Shown here: positions 25,201 to 34,953 of the stretch, one piece after another
Layout of the letters: each line of letters opens with the position of its first letter
Numbering within the stretch: the stretch's first letter is position 1
DNA from: Cryptomeria japonica
Taxonomy: Eukaryota > Streptophyta > Pinopsida > Cupressales > Cupressaceae
Assembly: GCF_030272615.1 (NCBI RefSeq)
Contig: NC_081412.1
Span: forward strand, 668,673,852-668,737,851
Direction: 5' to 3'
DNA: 64,000 nt
Translations under genes and position numbers: made by a program
The notes under the pieces: model-generated
Database searches by the model: none
Seen by the model: the letters and a program-made list of their open reading frames with translations, nothing else
What the model was told of the DNA's origin: nothing

Positions 25201-28200
25201 TTGTCTCTCAAGTACGTATCTTTTTATTTTTAAACTTTATACTTTTCATTCGCTCCTATTTATTATAATTTTATTGTTTATAATTGTGCCTTTTCATTAT
25301 AAATATTGTATGCAAATTCCAATAGGTTGTGAGTTATTTGACTAAGTAGATTGAAGTACATGATCCTTTATCCACTTGGTTAAGCACAATCGATTGAGGG
25401 CAAACAAGCTAAGGATTTGATCATTGTGTCGTTCAAATTGCATCTCTTGTCAAATAAGAGACCTAATTACATGGTTGCAAGGAGACGTGTTTCCGTGTTT
25501 CCGACCCCCTAGGACATGTATCCCGTACTAGAGACATCTTGGAATCCAAGAAATTAACGACATATGTGACTTTGTTTTCTGATACTAATATTTTCAGTTT
25601 TAATCTTAGAAAATTAAAAAATTATTAAATTATATTAAAAAATGGCATCTCCAAGTACCCTATCTCCCTATCTCCATATCGATACCGGAACCAATCTCTC
25701 GTACTAGTCTCTTGGCAACCTTACCTAATTGTAATGAGTAGGTGATCAAGAATTGGCATCTAACTCCCAAGTGTGCCAACATAGACACTCTAGTTACATA
25801 GCTTGCTGAAGTCTCTATAGATGAGGCAACTTCTACATATGGCATGGCTAGTGGGAGCAGCATTGCAACTAATTATGGTTCAAATGAAATTGATATAAAT
25901 GTTTTCTTTGATGCTCTCAATAAAGAGCAATATAAAAATTATTGAATCTTGATAGTAAATTTCATTTTTTATTGACATTTGACGAATCATTTGAATTATC
26001 AAATTGTGAATTTATGAGTATTTTCTTTCTTACAAATTAAAAGGTTTTTAAATAGTTAGTTCAATAATTTTGAGTGATTGTTATTTTTATTAAAAAAATA
26101 AAATTATTTTTTATATATATATATATACAAACCCATTCCTATACCCAAGGAAAAAATGCCATACTTGTTGGTATGTGCCAATGTGGCAACTGATCATATT
26201 GCTTGACTTAAATTTTGATGACTTTGACAACCGCATTCACCACCCCCCCCAAATCAATTAACAAGGGAGTGTACGGGGAGCAAAGCCCCTCTTGCAAGGT
26301 CTGGAGGGGTGATCCCCCAGTGATGCCTGAGAGTGGAGTCCATGGTAGGGGTATGGGGCAACATTCCCAAAGCAAAAATTGCCCATTATTTAATAAAAGA
26401 GTTGGTTGTTATTTTGGTATGTAAACCAACCTTTGAAAACCACTGAAAAGTCAAGAGATTGTAATTTGTTCTTTGCTAGATAATAGAAAAAATTGGATGG
26501 TTGTTTCTCTGTGGATGTAGCCCACATTGAATGAACCACCTTAAAATCTGTATGTTATTGTGAATTGCTATTTTTGCCTTTTATTCTGCATTATAATATT
26601 GTTTATTGCTTCGATTTGCCTAAACCCTAACAATACCAGTGTACCCACACCCCAAACACTTACCCGACTCCATACCAGGACCAAGAACTTAGCAATTAAT
26701 AAATGATACTCTACTAATGGGTGCTGCAATTATCATATTAGAGACTTCTAGTTTTTAAATTATGGATACTCCTAGAAGTTAGCTTGAGGCTTGATAATGG
26801 ATTATCCTATGTAAGAAAAAATCAATTGACTGAAATACGGGAGCTAATTCAGGGAAAACACCAAACTAAGAATTTTAAAAATTGGTTGTTGAGTCCAAGG
26901 GTTTGAGATCAAGTGGTTTTGCCCTACCCAAACAGGTGTCTCATCAAAGACAACAGGTATGTAGTTAATGTCATGTCCCCTTTTTCAATCTACAGCTATT
27001 CGGTGAATAGACTGTCAGCATAGGATTAACAATTAGATAAGCTGGTAATTGCTTTCAGTTTTACTTGTAAAAAAATCAAGTTAAACAAACATATCCACAA
27101 AATTTCTTTTTATCGAAAAGAAAAACATGAATATGATAATAACCGTAGCAAAATAATTGGATATGCTTCCAGAAAATGAGCTCTATTAGCTAAAGTGGGG
27201 GGAAAAATTGGGATGTAAAAATGTATAAATGGGTGCAAGGCTTGATGGTAGGCACTTGTTTACGTGCCCTAGTTCAACTCCCCTCACCGTAATAATGCAT
27301 GATGGGGTACAATCGAATGTGGTCTGTGATTAGAAGTCTTCAAAAGATGTCCAAGCTTACCCAAGATTTAAAAAATAAAAAATAACACTAATTGTACGAA
27401 ACTCCACGACTGAAGATATGATGTGAAAAAAGAAATTGAGCTGCATCAAGATGGGGAATGTGCATTCGAATATGACCTATGTTAAGAAATCTTCAAAATG
27501 CGTCCAAGCTTATCCAGGATTTACAAAATAAAAGAGAAAAAAATTGTCCCAAACTCCAGGACTAGAGAAATGGGTGTGTCAAAAAAATTTGCGTTGCATC
27601 AAGAAAGGGGTTAAATTGAGACCATAGGAAAATTCATTATAATAAATTCAAAAAAATAATTATATGAGCTTATGTGACACTTGCTTATTTAGCATTCTGT
27701 TGTATCCCAGAATGAATATATTGCTGTATGGATTGATAAAAAATGAAGTTGTCCACATGTATATTCCAATTATAGGGATACATGGAGCTGTGGTACAAGA
27801 ATAAAATAGGGTACAGATAAAAGCATGTTTCAAGTTGAAATCCTTCAATTATAGGAATAAAATAGAATAGAAAAATTGTAATCTTTACGAAGCCAACAAT
27901 AGTTTATGAGACAAACCCTGTCTTTCTAACTTTCAAAATTACAGAATGACTGCTACAAAGCTTAATGATGAACTCCCAGCAAAATGACCATTAAATGTCT
28001 GTGTAATGTAATGATAAACTTACCTATTAAAAAGTACACGATACATTTAAGTGACTTATAATGCACTCCACTCAAATTTAGTCAAAGCTATTCTGATTCT
28101 AAAATGAACCTTTCGTACAGTGCGATAGGGATGTGTTAGTCAATCACAGCCGTTTATTGCAAAATTGACGGTGTAAAACGTACGACATGTTAGTCAATCC

Positions 28201-28665
28201 GTACTGCCATTTTGAAACCAGAATAAATGCGTCCCTCAAATTTGTAACCTAGATTTTACCTTGTGACCAAGTTCAAAAGTAAACCTTACATGTGGCAAGG
28301 TTGTGATGTAAAAGTTTACATTATACAATTGAGTCCAACCCATGTTTAGAAATAACAAAAAAAGCGATCCAAGTTAGCCCACGCTGACAGCCCATGATTT
28401 ATCTATCAAGAAAAATTTCACGAAGAATAATATATTTTGCAAGAAAAAACCTGCGAAATAGCATACAATCTCTAAAAAGGAGATATTGATTGTAAATACC
28501 CAGCGATTACAATTCAGAAACAAGGAAAATTAAGCTGCATGAAAGGTAATTACCTGTAGAAGTGAGCATATTCTTAAGGGTGTTGGAGACGAGAGCTGCC
28601 TTCCTATCAATGATAAATTCGAAACCCTCCGCACTGATGAGTTTCACTGTGTCCTCCTTCCTCAT
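16163..28665 (-). CDS. ELOC: Elongin-C (BTB/POZ-like SKP1-fold protein), three coding exons
   Basis: Exons at 28665-28554, 18487-18382 and 16241-16163 join to 297 nt, 98 codons plus stop. All junctions follow GT-AG and keep phase: exon 1 ends after the first base of a Gly codon, exon 2 after two bases of a Ser codon. The protein starts MRKEDTVKLISAEGFEF, continues with LGEVRFPEISTPVLEKVCQY in exon 2 and ends with LELMMAANYLHT, the full-length Elongin-C pattern. The family forms a small adaptor fold that in animals and yeast binds elongin A and substrate receptors of cullin ubiquitin ligases. Its plant partners are less defined. Intron 1 is about 10 kb and filled with transposons; intron 2 is 2.1 kb. 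An upstream in-frame ATG at 28701 would add 12 residues, but family members begin at 28665. The frame is intact, so the gene is probably functional. Confidence 0.93.
17417..17553 (+). repeat. Direct repeat, copy a (Elongin-C intron 2)
   Basis: It matches 18763-18914 closely, including GTGATTACTATGGCATAGG and GGTTGGTGCAATGCCCCACA. The copies lie on either side of exon 2. They may be an unnamed dispersed repeat or a local duplication. Confidence 0.7.
17715..18085 (+). mobile_element. SINE-like, tRNA-related element
   Basis: It contains GGTTCAAATCTCC at 17777-17789, a good RNA polymerase III box B. About 40 bases upstream is a weak box A-like stretch (CATAGTGTCATGATTAAG). It is more GC-rich than its surroundings and ends in an A-rich tail after 18070. 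It lies in Elongin-C intron 2, antisense to the gene. Part of its 3' end is shared with 11140-11215. Several GTGCTTG/TATGCTTG-like short repeats lie inside. Confidence 0.45.
18382..18487 (-). CDS. ELOC: Elongin-C exon 2
   Basis: The acceptor is CTGCAAGCAG before 18487 and the donor GTTGGT at 18381. The 106-nt exon encodes GFTETTLGEVRFPEI and onward to YFYWSLQFA. It lies between two copies of a repeat of about 140 bp (17417-17553 and 18763-18914). Confidence 0.92.
18763..18914 (+). repeat. Direct repeat, copy b (Elongin-C intron 1)
   Basis: Second copy of the repeat at 17417-17553, with about 16 extra bases (CCAAACTGAAA region) and otherwise near-identical. Confidence 0.7.
19106..20202 (-). 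repeat. 3' LTR of the intronic element
   Basis: Begins TGTAATGTCC and ends GGGAACATGACA on the plus strand, next to the polypurine tract. The first 500 bases match the right LTR, with many substitutions. Contains a short tandem motif, GAGGGTTTTTATCCT, at about 19868 and 19907. Confidence 0.72.
20203..20218 (-). other. Polypurine tract
   Basis: Minus strand TTTTGAGAAGGGTGGAT directly precedes the LTR start TGTCATG. This is typical of the 3' end of a Ty3/gypsy interior. Confidence 0.6.
21640..21990 (-). pseudogene. Retropepsin-like protease remnant
   Basis: The minus strand reads IVLIDSGAIHNFIDE at about 21940-21895, the active-site signature of gypsy-type aspartic protease (D-S-G). It is followed by a typical C-terminal half (LGMHEMHYDFYVVGLGEMA, then ILGVQCL). 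An in-frame TAG interrupts it near 21807. The enzyme would cleave Gag-Pol. It is downstream of the gag remnant, as expected, but no polymerase domain follows. Confidence 0.75.
22330..22890 (-). pseudogene. gag remnant
   Basis: The minus strand gives Gag-like segments: FAILHLEGVSHGW, then HPLRRLVENYSVEFQRLF and LFIGGLTKPL. This last motif is characteristic of chromovirus-type Gag capsid. Stops and frame changes interrupt it. It would have formed the particle protein. Confidence 0.6.
23304..23322 (-). other. Primer-binding site (initiator-Met tRNA type)
   Basis: Minus strand TTGGTATCAAAGCATTGAT directly after the LTR end ATTACA. TGGTATCA is the usual plant site. Confidence 0.72.
23323..24310 (-). 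repeat. 5' LTR of the intronic element, right end uncertain
   Basis: Begins TGTAATGTCCACTCTCTG and matches the left LTR for about 500 bases (for example AATTCTGAGAATACAATG and GCCTTACAAATACCTCTT). Beyond about 23850 the two diverge, so rearrangement or a second insertion is likely. Confidence 0.6.
24480..24660. repeat. GACTCG-rich cluster with a strong hairpin
   Basis: GACTCG or CGAGTC occurs more than a dozen times in 180 bases. Perfect 20-base arms at 24559-24578 and 24625-24644 (CGAGTCCATCTGAAAGACTC and its complement) enclose a 46-base spacer that can itself partly pair. It is GC-rich within AT-rich DNA. It may be the end of a DNA transposon or an inverted-repeat transcript source; I do not recognise a family with certainty. 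Confidence 0.75.
24814..24905. repeat. Three GC-rich hairpins of the GGGGCGCTGCCCC type
   Basis: GGGGCGCTGCCCC at 24814-24826, AAGGGGCGCTGCCCCTT at 24861-24877 and TTGGGGGTGCTGCCCCCAA at 24887-24905. Each is a near-perfect inverted repeat with a loop of 1-3 bases, and each is followed by GACCCC or AAACCCC. A decayed relative (GGGGAGCAAAGCCCCT) occurs at 26276-26291. Such motifs occur in plant transposons, but the family is not established here. Confidence 0.65.
25722..25945 (+). pseudogene. Degraded coding-like fragment, family unknown
   Basis: The plus-strand frame ends at TGA 25945 and gives NWHLTPKCANIDTLVT, a stop, then LAEVSIDEATSTYGMASGS and NEIDINVFFDALNKEQYKNY. The composition is protein-like. 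Its position next to hairpin-rich DNA suggests the 3' end of a DNA transposon gene, perhaps hAT-like, but no diagnostic motif is visible. Confidence 0.25.
26100..27234. other. Intronic DNA with a hairpin remnant and an AT microsatellite
   Basis: A short (AT)n run lies at about 26114-26128. GGGGAGCAAAGCCCCT at 26276-26291, and nearby GGAGGGGTGATCCCCC at 26312-26327, recall the hairpins at 24.8 kb. The remainder (26430-27234) shows no gene or recognised repeat. Confidence 0.4.
27235..27605 (+). mobile_element. SINE-like element with a tandemly duplicated 3' half
   Basis: GGCTTGATGGTAGGCAC (27239-27255) resembles a tRNA box A region, and AGTTCAACTCCCC about 35 bases later resembles box B. This is the promoter layout of a tRNA-derived SINE. 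The 3' body is present twice in tandem: about 27310-27455 and 27456-27605, both with TCTTCAAAA, TCCAAGCTTA, ACCCAAGATTT/TCCAGGATTT and GCATCAAGA. It lies in Elongin-C intron 1, antisense to the gene. Confidence 0.5.
28554..28665 (-). CDS. ELOC: Elongin-C exon 1 (N-terminus)
   Basis: The start ATG is at 28665-28663 and the donor is CTACAG/GTAATT at 28554/28553. It encodes 37 codons plus one base, beginning MRKEDTVKLI and ending KNMLTST, the beta-alpha start of the SKP1/BTB fold. Confidence 0.92.
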
Positions 28666-28689
28666 CCTTGTTTCTATCACAAATGGCCA

Positions 28690-28812
28690 CACCAGATCCA
28701 ATTTTGATCGCCCAACTTATTTGCAGGCACCCAGTCCAATTTTGGTCACACCCAATTCAATTTTGATTACCCCGTCGAATTCTGGTCATACCCACCTCAA
28801 ATTTGATCACAA
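28690..28812 (-). repeat. Degenerate 20-25-base repeat just upstream of the Elongin-C start
   Basis: The plus strand shows CCAATTTTGATCGCCCA, CCAATTTTGGTCACACCC, TCAATTTTGATTACCCC, CGAATTCTGGTCATACCC and TCAAATTTGATCACA in tandem. They end 25 bases from the ATG, so they lie in the probable 5' UTR or core promoter. No TATA box is obvious in the next 350 bases. Confidence 0.6.
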
Positions 28813-29469
28813 CGAACAGGTTACTAAAGAATGGGTATGTTCCAGGCCTTCTGGAAGGCAGGGAACTTTTTTGAGCACCTCTGCGTAACAGAACAAAGGA
28901 AAGAAATAGTGTGGGCTAAACTGTTCGGGGAAGTTTTAAGGAGGACTAAAGATATTAAGAGGTGGATTTACAAAACAGGGGCAGGAGATTTTCGTTTGTT
29001 TTAGAACTTTTCCATGGTTAAATGTCACACTCGAGTTTTAAAAGTGAGTTATTAAGTGTGATCTAAGCTTTTGATTTGTCGGCCACGCCATGATGGAAAT
29101 GGTGGTTGCGTTCATTAGCGTTCAGGGAATACGTGTTCTTTAATTATTATTATTATAATATTATTTAATGTTCGATCCATATGGCAACGTAGAATTTTTT
29201 CCCATGATGTTACCTAGTCGACATATGAAGTTTTAATACAAGGATTGTTATCTATTAGTAAAGTGGGTTTCCTATAGTGATATTGATTTGAGTGGAAATG
29301 GAGTAAGATACTTTTAAAGGAGACGTGGGACAAGATGGTGGAAAGGATGCAATCCCTAAGCTTGGTTTAGGCATGCATACACATAAGCACTCATTTAAGT
29401 TAGAATAAACAATTAGTTGGTGTTTGATTGATTGATAAGTATATATTTATTAATTATTGATTAAACTGG
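28813..29469. other. Region upstream of Elongin-C
   Basis: This should contain the gene's promoter (minus strand). An AT-rich run, TTATTATTATTATAATATTAT, lies near 29138-29160. No clear TATA box, CpG-rich island or repeat family is visible. Confidence 0.4.
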
Positions 29470-30480
29470 TTTTAAACATCCACTCACAAATTACTTTTAT
29501 TTCAATATTTCTCCCTTTTCTAATGTGTGTTTGTTGAACCTGCATATTTTTTACCCCAAATATTGATTCAAAGTTTTTTGGTGCATGTTGATTGGGGTTG
29601 TTGATGGCTTGCAAAGACGTGCTCAGTTCTCAACGCACGAGAACACACCACTTCAGAGGAGGCACCCACAACTTCAGAGGAGGCTGCGGAAACAGATAAT
29701 CACTTAGGTTGCAAGTCACATTTGGTAGTTAGGATTTGAATTGTCTCTGCATGATGCTCTAAGGTGAACGATTGTGGGAGAGTTTAGGGTATAGGGTGGA
29801 GTGATGGTCATAATAAAAAATGCAAATAGCTTTTAAGAAAGTTGCCCAAACTTTTGGATTTTGTAAGAGACTTTTGGACTTTCCCAAGGATTGTGGTGGT
29901 TGTGAGCCACAACATTTGCTATAAGTTTTTTTTTTTTTGGCTTATTTTAGCATATGCTACTTATCGTTGCTCAGATTAGACAAAACCTCCCAAGTCCTTC
30001 ATTTTCTTGTTGTCCTTCTACAATATAACTTCACGCGTTGGCACATTGCTTGGTATTATTCATCTGCCATCTATGGGACATAGTCTTTTATCTTCTTTGC
30101 GCCTTATTTTCTTTTTAAAAGTTTTCATCCACCGTCTCTAAATCTACAATTTGATTAGGCTTAATGTTGCCATCTTCCCATTCTCTATTCTACACACCAC
30201 ACACATCTTCCTCATCTATGTCTTTTATATATGTGCAGACTATCTCTTTCAAGTCATCCTCCTTTTTTTTCAATGCAACCCTCTTTTGCTTTCTTTTTCT
30301 TTGTCAACTGCAAAAATGACACCCTTCTTGCTTATCCACCCTCACTCTCTACTATCTCCCTTGGGGGATGTTTTTCTCTTGTCCACAAAGTCTCTTTAAT
30401 CTTCCTAGTTCTATCTTGTTTCCCTTACTCTTCCCACTTTCTTGCATAATCTTACCTTTCACATTAACTAGTGATTAAAT
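29470..30480 (+). repeat. 1-kb tandem unit A
   Basis: Begins CTTTAAACATCCACTCACA and contains two ACTTCAGAGGAGGC motifs, then AAGAAAGTTGCCCAAACTTTT, then GGGGGATGTTTTTCTCTTGTCC, and ends TTTCACATTAACTAGTGATT. It matches units B (30481-30940 plus 49098-49665) and C (49666-50640) in order. No coding frame is conserved between the units. The nature of the repeat is unknown. Confidence 0.8.
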
Positions 30481-30940
30481 TAACTTTAAACATCCAATCA
30501 CAACTCACCTTTATTTCAATATTTCTCCCTTTTCCTATATCATGCACCCATTAAACTTGCATATTTTTAACCCAAAATATTGACTAAAAAGTTTTTTGGT
30601 GCTTGCTAATTGGGGTTGTTGACGGCTTGTAGAGACATTCTTGGTTCTTAAAGCAAGAGAACACACAACTTCAGAGGAGGCACACATAGCTTCAGAGGAG
30701 GTTGCAGAAATAGATGATCGCTTAGGCTGCAAGTCACATTTGGTAGTTAGGCTTTGAATTGTCTTTGCATGCTACTCTGAGATGGACAATCATCAAAGAG
30801 TTTAGGGCATAGGGTGGAGTGACGATCGTAATAAAAAATGCAAACAACTTTTAAGAAAGTTTCTCAAACTTTTGGATATTACGAGAGACTTTTGGACTTT
30901 CCTAAGAATCATGGTGGTTACAAGTCACAACATTTTTTAT
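30481..30940 (+). repeat. 1-kb tandem unit B, left part (split by an 18-kb insertion)
   Basis: Matches unit A up to CACAACATTTTTTAT, where the LTR element begins. The unit resumes at about 49098 with TAGCTATAAGTTTTTTT, matching CTATAAGTTTTTTT of unit A. Confidence 0.8.
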
Positions 30941-31934
30941 TGTAATGTGGTGAAAATAGGATTCACTAGCTTAATGCATGCAAAATAGGCCTATTCCCAC
31001 ATTTGATTGCATTCAGAAGGAGAATGATCAACTAGGCTCAAGATGGCTCAAACACAAAGTGGATGTAGTTGTCCTTCGATGTTGAGTTAAAGTATAAAAT
31101 GTAATTGTAATGAAGAATGAATGAATTAGGAGTAAGTAACCTAAAATGATGGTTTTATGCATGTACAGGAAGACAACAAACTCAAAACCCAATTCTAAAA
31201 AATTATGTGGAAGTATAAACTGTAACTAACCTGCAGTCCAAATTGGAGGCAAAAGTGTAGGGACTCTGTCGCCTAGCTCAACCCATTCCTTGGACTTAGT
31301 TACCCAGCATGGCCTGCTCTCGTTAGTTTCAACTCTGACGAATTGCAAACTATAGATCTTTGTTTGATTTGCACTTTTCATAACTTCATATGCCTTCTTT
31401 GTGTTGAAATGCTCATGAAGATGCTTGATGTTGACTTGTAGCTGACTTAGAAAGAGAAGATCATGGAGGTTATCACAAATGCATAGATTTGCCACAAACT
31501 CCTAGTCTTCAATGCCTTGATGCTTGATCTCTTTATCTTGAAATGGAATTGAGGGAGAACTTCATCCTTGTAATTGATAGATGTTTCATTAGATCAAAAT
31601 GAGGGAGGATACCTTGCTTATATACCTCTCCCAAACATTTCAAGGTGCAAAATACAGAGCAAGTCAACACGGGAAAAGATTTCTCACTAAATCAAGTTGA
31701 CTATTGTGTGGACCAAATTTGGGGCTAGTTTAGAGGGAACGAAGCACCCTAGGAACCTTTCTCCCTCCATGATGGTCCTAAACTAGGACCTAAGGTCCTA
31801 AATGAGGAGAAGATGTTGAAAACAAATACTAAATTGGGTTGGATCAAGCATGTTGAGCACAAAAGTCCAGGAACGCTAAAATGGGGCTCAGATAAGCATG
31901 AATTTTCATTAGGGTGTAATTTTGTGACAATACA
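30941..31934 (-). repeat. 3' LTR of the 18-kb element
   Basis: Begins TGTAATGTGGTGAAAATAGG and ends ACAATACA. A TATA box (minus strand TATATAAG) lies at 31617-31624. It lacks about 180 bases that the partner has at about 48350-48530. Confidence 0.82.
31617..31624 (-). promoter_or_regulatory. LTR TATA box
   Basis: Minus strand TATATAAG, conserved at 48761-48768 in the partner LTR. Confidence 0.55.
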
Positions 31935-31950
31935 TTTAGCCCCCACTTTA
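31935..31950 (-). other. Polypurine tract
   Basis: Minus strand CTAAAGTGGGGGCTAAA ends directly at the LTR start TGTATTGTCAC, the usual plus-strand priming site. Confidence 0.6.
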
Positions 31951-33189
31951 GTGGGAGTATGAATTTGCATTCATACTCATAGTAAAGGAGATTGAGATAT
32001 AAAAAACTTTCATCAAGGTCAAAGAGAGAAGGATCATCAAGCCCCCAAGTGACTTAGGACCTTATCAATCTAAAACCAAGATAAAAGAAGTAATGCATGG
32101 AGAGAGAGAGAGAGAGAGAGAGCATAACCATGCTAGCCTAGTAAGGTTAAAACTTACTATGAGTCATGTAAATAAAATGGTGCAAAGGAGAATTGAAATA
32201 GTCTAGGAAGTTGTGTTATGCTAGTCAATTCACCTTAAGGATAACCAAGGAAAGCATTGTATCCAAGGAAATTCGCTAAATAAATGGTGCAAGAGATAAC
32301 CAAGGAAAGCATTATATCCAAGGAAATCTGCCAAAGGAAGATTACAAAGAAAAAGGCACAGTTTGCTAAGTAACCTAAAAAAAGCGACTATGAAAATTGA
32401 TCGGTGGTGTGTGCATAAAGTGTAACAAAGAGCAGAGCATATGACCCCACCTTAAAACGATTGCATATGCCTTACTAGGAGCAATTGCTTTAAGGTAGCA
32501 TACATGCATCCAAAAGACAAGCACATTTCCACTATGATATGCCCCTAGACAAGGACAAAATCAAAGGAAATAATATACATGACAAAAAGAGCACATAAGG
32601 GATCTACTAACTCAGGGGTTAGTATGTGCATGTGATAATTCGTGTATATCAAGTATAAATTTGTATTGAATTAACATCATACCCCAATGGCAATAAAACT
32701 AAAAGAAAAATGGAATAAGAGTACATGGGATGACAAACAAACATCTCTTTGGGTCAAGATGGAAGAGACCAAAAGAGAACGCAATGCCTTGCATCGTCCC
32801 CAAGTAGACAACACAAGGAACAAAGATCAAATGCATGACAAATAGAAGAGTTAAGATACAAATAGAGGAATGTCACAATATATTCTATCTCTTTATTACC
32901 TTGTACCAATAAAATAACAAAGGTCATTGGAAGAGGATGTAACATAACACAAAGACATATCAAGCAACACATCACTTAGGAAGCACATCACAAACAAGCA
33001 AACACACAAGAGAGAGTCCACGACATTAATGAGAGATAGTCAAGCAAATAATCCACCTCCCAATCTTACTTTAACATTATTTTAGGAAAGTGGACAAGAT
33101 GCAAGAGGAGTAATATCAAGCATGGTGGATGGAGCAACTGTCACTTCAAAAAAAGGACTATGCTCTAATGATGTGTCACTTTGTTGTCA
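31951..33189. other. Noncoding 3' region of the 18-kb element
   Basis: It holds an (AG)n microsatellite at 32100-32122 and two copies of an AACCAAGGAAAGCATT segment (near 32243 and 32289). Open frames are short and without domains. In a complete element the polymerase genes would lie upstream of this stretch; they are absent. Confidence 0.5.
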
Positions 33190-33840
33190 CTAAGAGCTAG
33201 GGTTAATGCTTTGGAAAATGTTGAATCTATAACTCATGATTGATTTCAATAACCTCATACATATCTTCAAAATTATTAGAATTATTTGTATTATTTGCAT
33301 CAACATTGTTAATATCATAAACATTATCATCCATATCATCATCTAGATTAATCACAATAGGATCTTTATTGTGAAAAGAACAATTATCATTCTTAGACAA
33401 TTTAATCATCTTAAGATTTCCTTCCTCCCTTGGACTAGTTATGGTTTGGTCAAATGGGATCAAAGCATTGGTAGGTTCCTTAAGGGAGGGAATGGTTTGG
33501 GAAGCAAGTTCATGGGCCTTAGCATGACATCTTCAGCATTGATCATGAGCATTGTGGTTATGTTTGGTTTAGCTTGAAATTTTAGAAGTTTTGGGATCAA
33601 CCAACATTGACTCCTTGTATTCCTTTGTAGAAGGAGGAACAAAAGGAACCTCACTAGGTGGAGGAATAGAGGATGTTAGATGTTTGTATGAAATAGGAGA
33701 TGGAATTGAAGCATAAATAGGAGGAATGAAAGGTGTAGAAAGGATTCCAGATCTAGAATGTGGAGATGGTACATCCTTACCTTTCTCTTAGATTGGAAAT
33801 TAGTTCATGTTTGTATTTTTGGTAAAGTAAGAAGAAAATG
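33190..33840 (-). pseudogene. Post-protease linker of the 18-kb element
   Basis: The minus strand gives an Asp/Asn-rich stretch (INLDDDMDDNVYDINNVDA) and DMYEVIEINHEL before stops. Such acidic linkers occur between protease and reverse transcriptase in Tat-like plant gypsy elements. Here the frame stops and no transcriptase follows. Confidence 0.5.
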
Positions 33841-33842
33841 TC

Positions 33843-34121
33843 TTAACGAGGTTGCAATGGTTTAAGTGTTTGAGGCCAAAAGAAGTCAAGGTCAAAGTTT
33901 CCATTACTTGATATAGGCTTATAAAGACTATGATTGATCATGACAATTTCTCCATTATGTGGGAACTTCAAGCACTTATGGATAGGAGAAGTAATAGCTT
34001 CCATGGAATTAAGCCAAGAAAGTCCTAGTCTTACATGGAATTGGTCAGAGGTTGGAATAACATAAAAGATAATATTCAAGCAGTTCTTGCCAACTTCAAT
34101 AGAAGGGGTAATTGAACCATG
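33843..34121 (-). pseudogene. Protease C-terminal part of the 18-kb element
   Basis: Reads HGSITPSIEVGKNCLNIIFY, then RLGLSWLNSMEAITSPIHKC and LKFPHNGEIVMI, the second half of a Tat-type retropepsin ending in the H-x-C-x-K-F-P signature. The first half lies at 45553-45740, displaced by the nested element. Confidence 0.75.
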
Positions 34122-34126
34122 GGTAC
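34122..34126. repeat. Target-site duplication GGTAC (left)
   Basis: Identical to 45553-45557 beyond the other LTR of the nested element. Confidence 0.85.
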
Positions 34127-34938
34127 TGTAAATGGTGAAAATGGATAACAATAATAACGACATTGAAAGGCTAAATGAATTCAACCACAAAACCCTAGCC
34201 TAACAACAACAAAGATCCACCATAACATATGAAGATTACCTAAGACAATGCAAATCAAATCAAATCACAAAGATTATACCATCACATGTCCAATAGGGTT
34301 TGGATCTCCATTCTTCCTATCTCCATTGATCTTGCTTGATATATTTGCTCTCAGATTTTATGTGTGCACAAGAGCTCAACAAAGAACGGAATGTGGTTGC
34401 AAGTAGGATCGCATATGTTGAAAAGCGTAGTGTAGTCAAGTAGTCAATGGGGGGCTGAATGCATAGATTGATTAAAATGATTGATTAGGGTTTGATAATG
34501 AAGGAAGCATCTCCTTATATAGAGGACACTATATGAAATGGAGGGATAAGATTGAGAGGTGTAAAAGGAGGTCGGCTATGATTAGAGGGTAGGTAAAAGA
34601 AATAATAAAATAATGAGAGAGTAGGTAGTGTAGGAATTAAGAGATGAATGACATGTGTCATAAGTAGAAAAAGCTAATGAATTAATTAAATGAATAAAGA
34701 TTTATTTAATTAATAGAAGAAGTGGGATCAATTAAATAAATAAGATATTTATTTAATTTAGGAAAAGGATAATTTAAATAAATAAATGTATTTATTTAAA
34801 TGAGAAATAAGGCTAGAAGAGGATAAATGAATTAATTAAATAAATAAAGATTTATTTAATTAATAGAAGAATTAATTTTAGATAATTAAATAAATAAAAT
34901 ATTTATTTAATTAGACTAGACAATTTTGGGTGTCTACA
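34127..34938 (-). repeat. 3' LTR of the nested element
   Basis: Begins TGTAAATGGTG and ends GGTGTCTACA. TATA box (minus strand TATATAAGG) at 34513-34521. The end near 34680-34938 is AT-rich and made of ATTTAATTAAT / AATAAATAAA units. A telo-box-like AAACCCTAG lies near 34186. Confidence 0.92.
34513..34521 (-). promoter_or_regulatory. LTR TATA box
   Basis: Minus strand TATATAAGG, conserved at 45131-45139. Confidence 0.6.
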
Positions 34939-34953
34939 TTTTGCCCCTCTTTG
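34939..34953 (-). other. Polypurine tract
   Basis: Minus strand AAAGAGGGGCAAAA immediately before the LTR start TGTAGACACC. A close relative (CAAAGAGGGGCAACA) precedes the LTR end at 54032. Confidence 0.72.
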
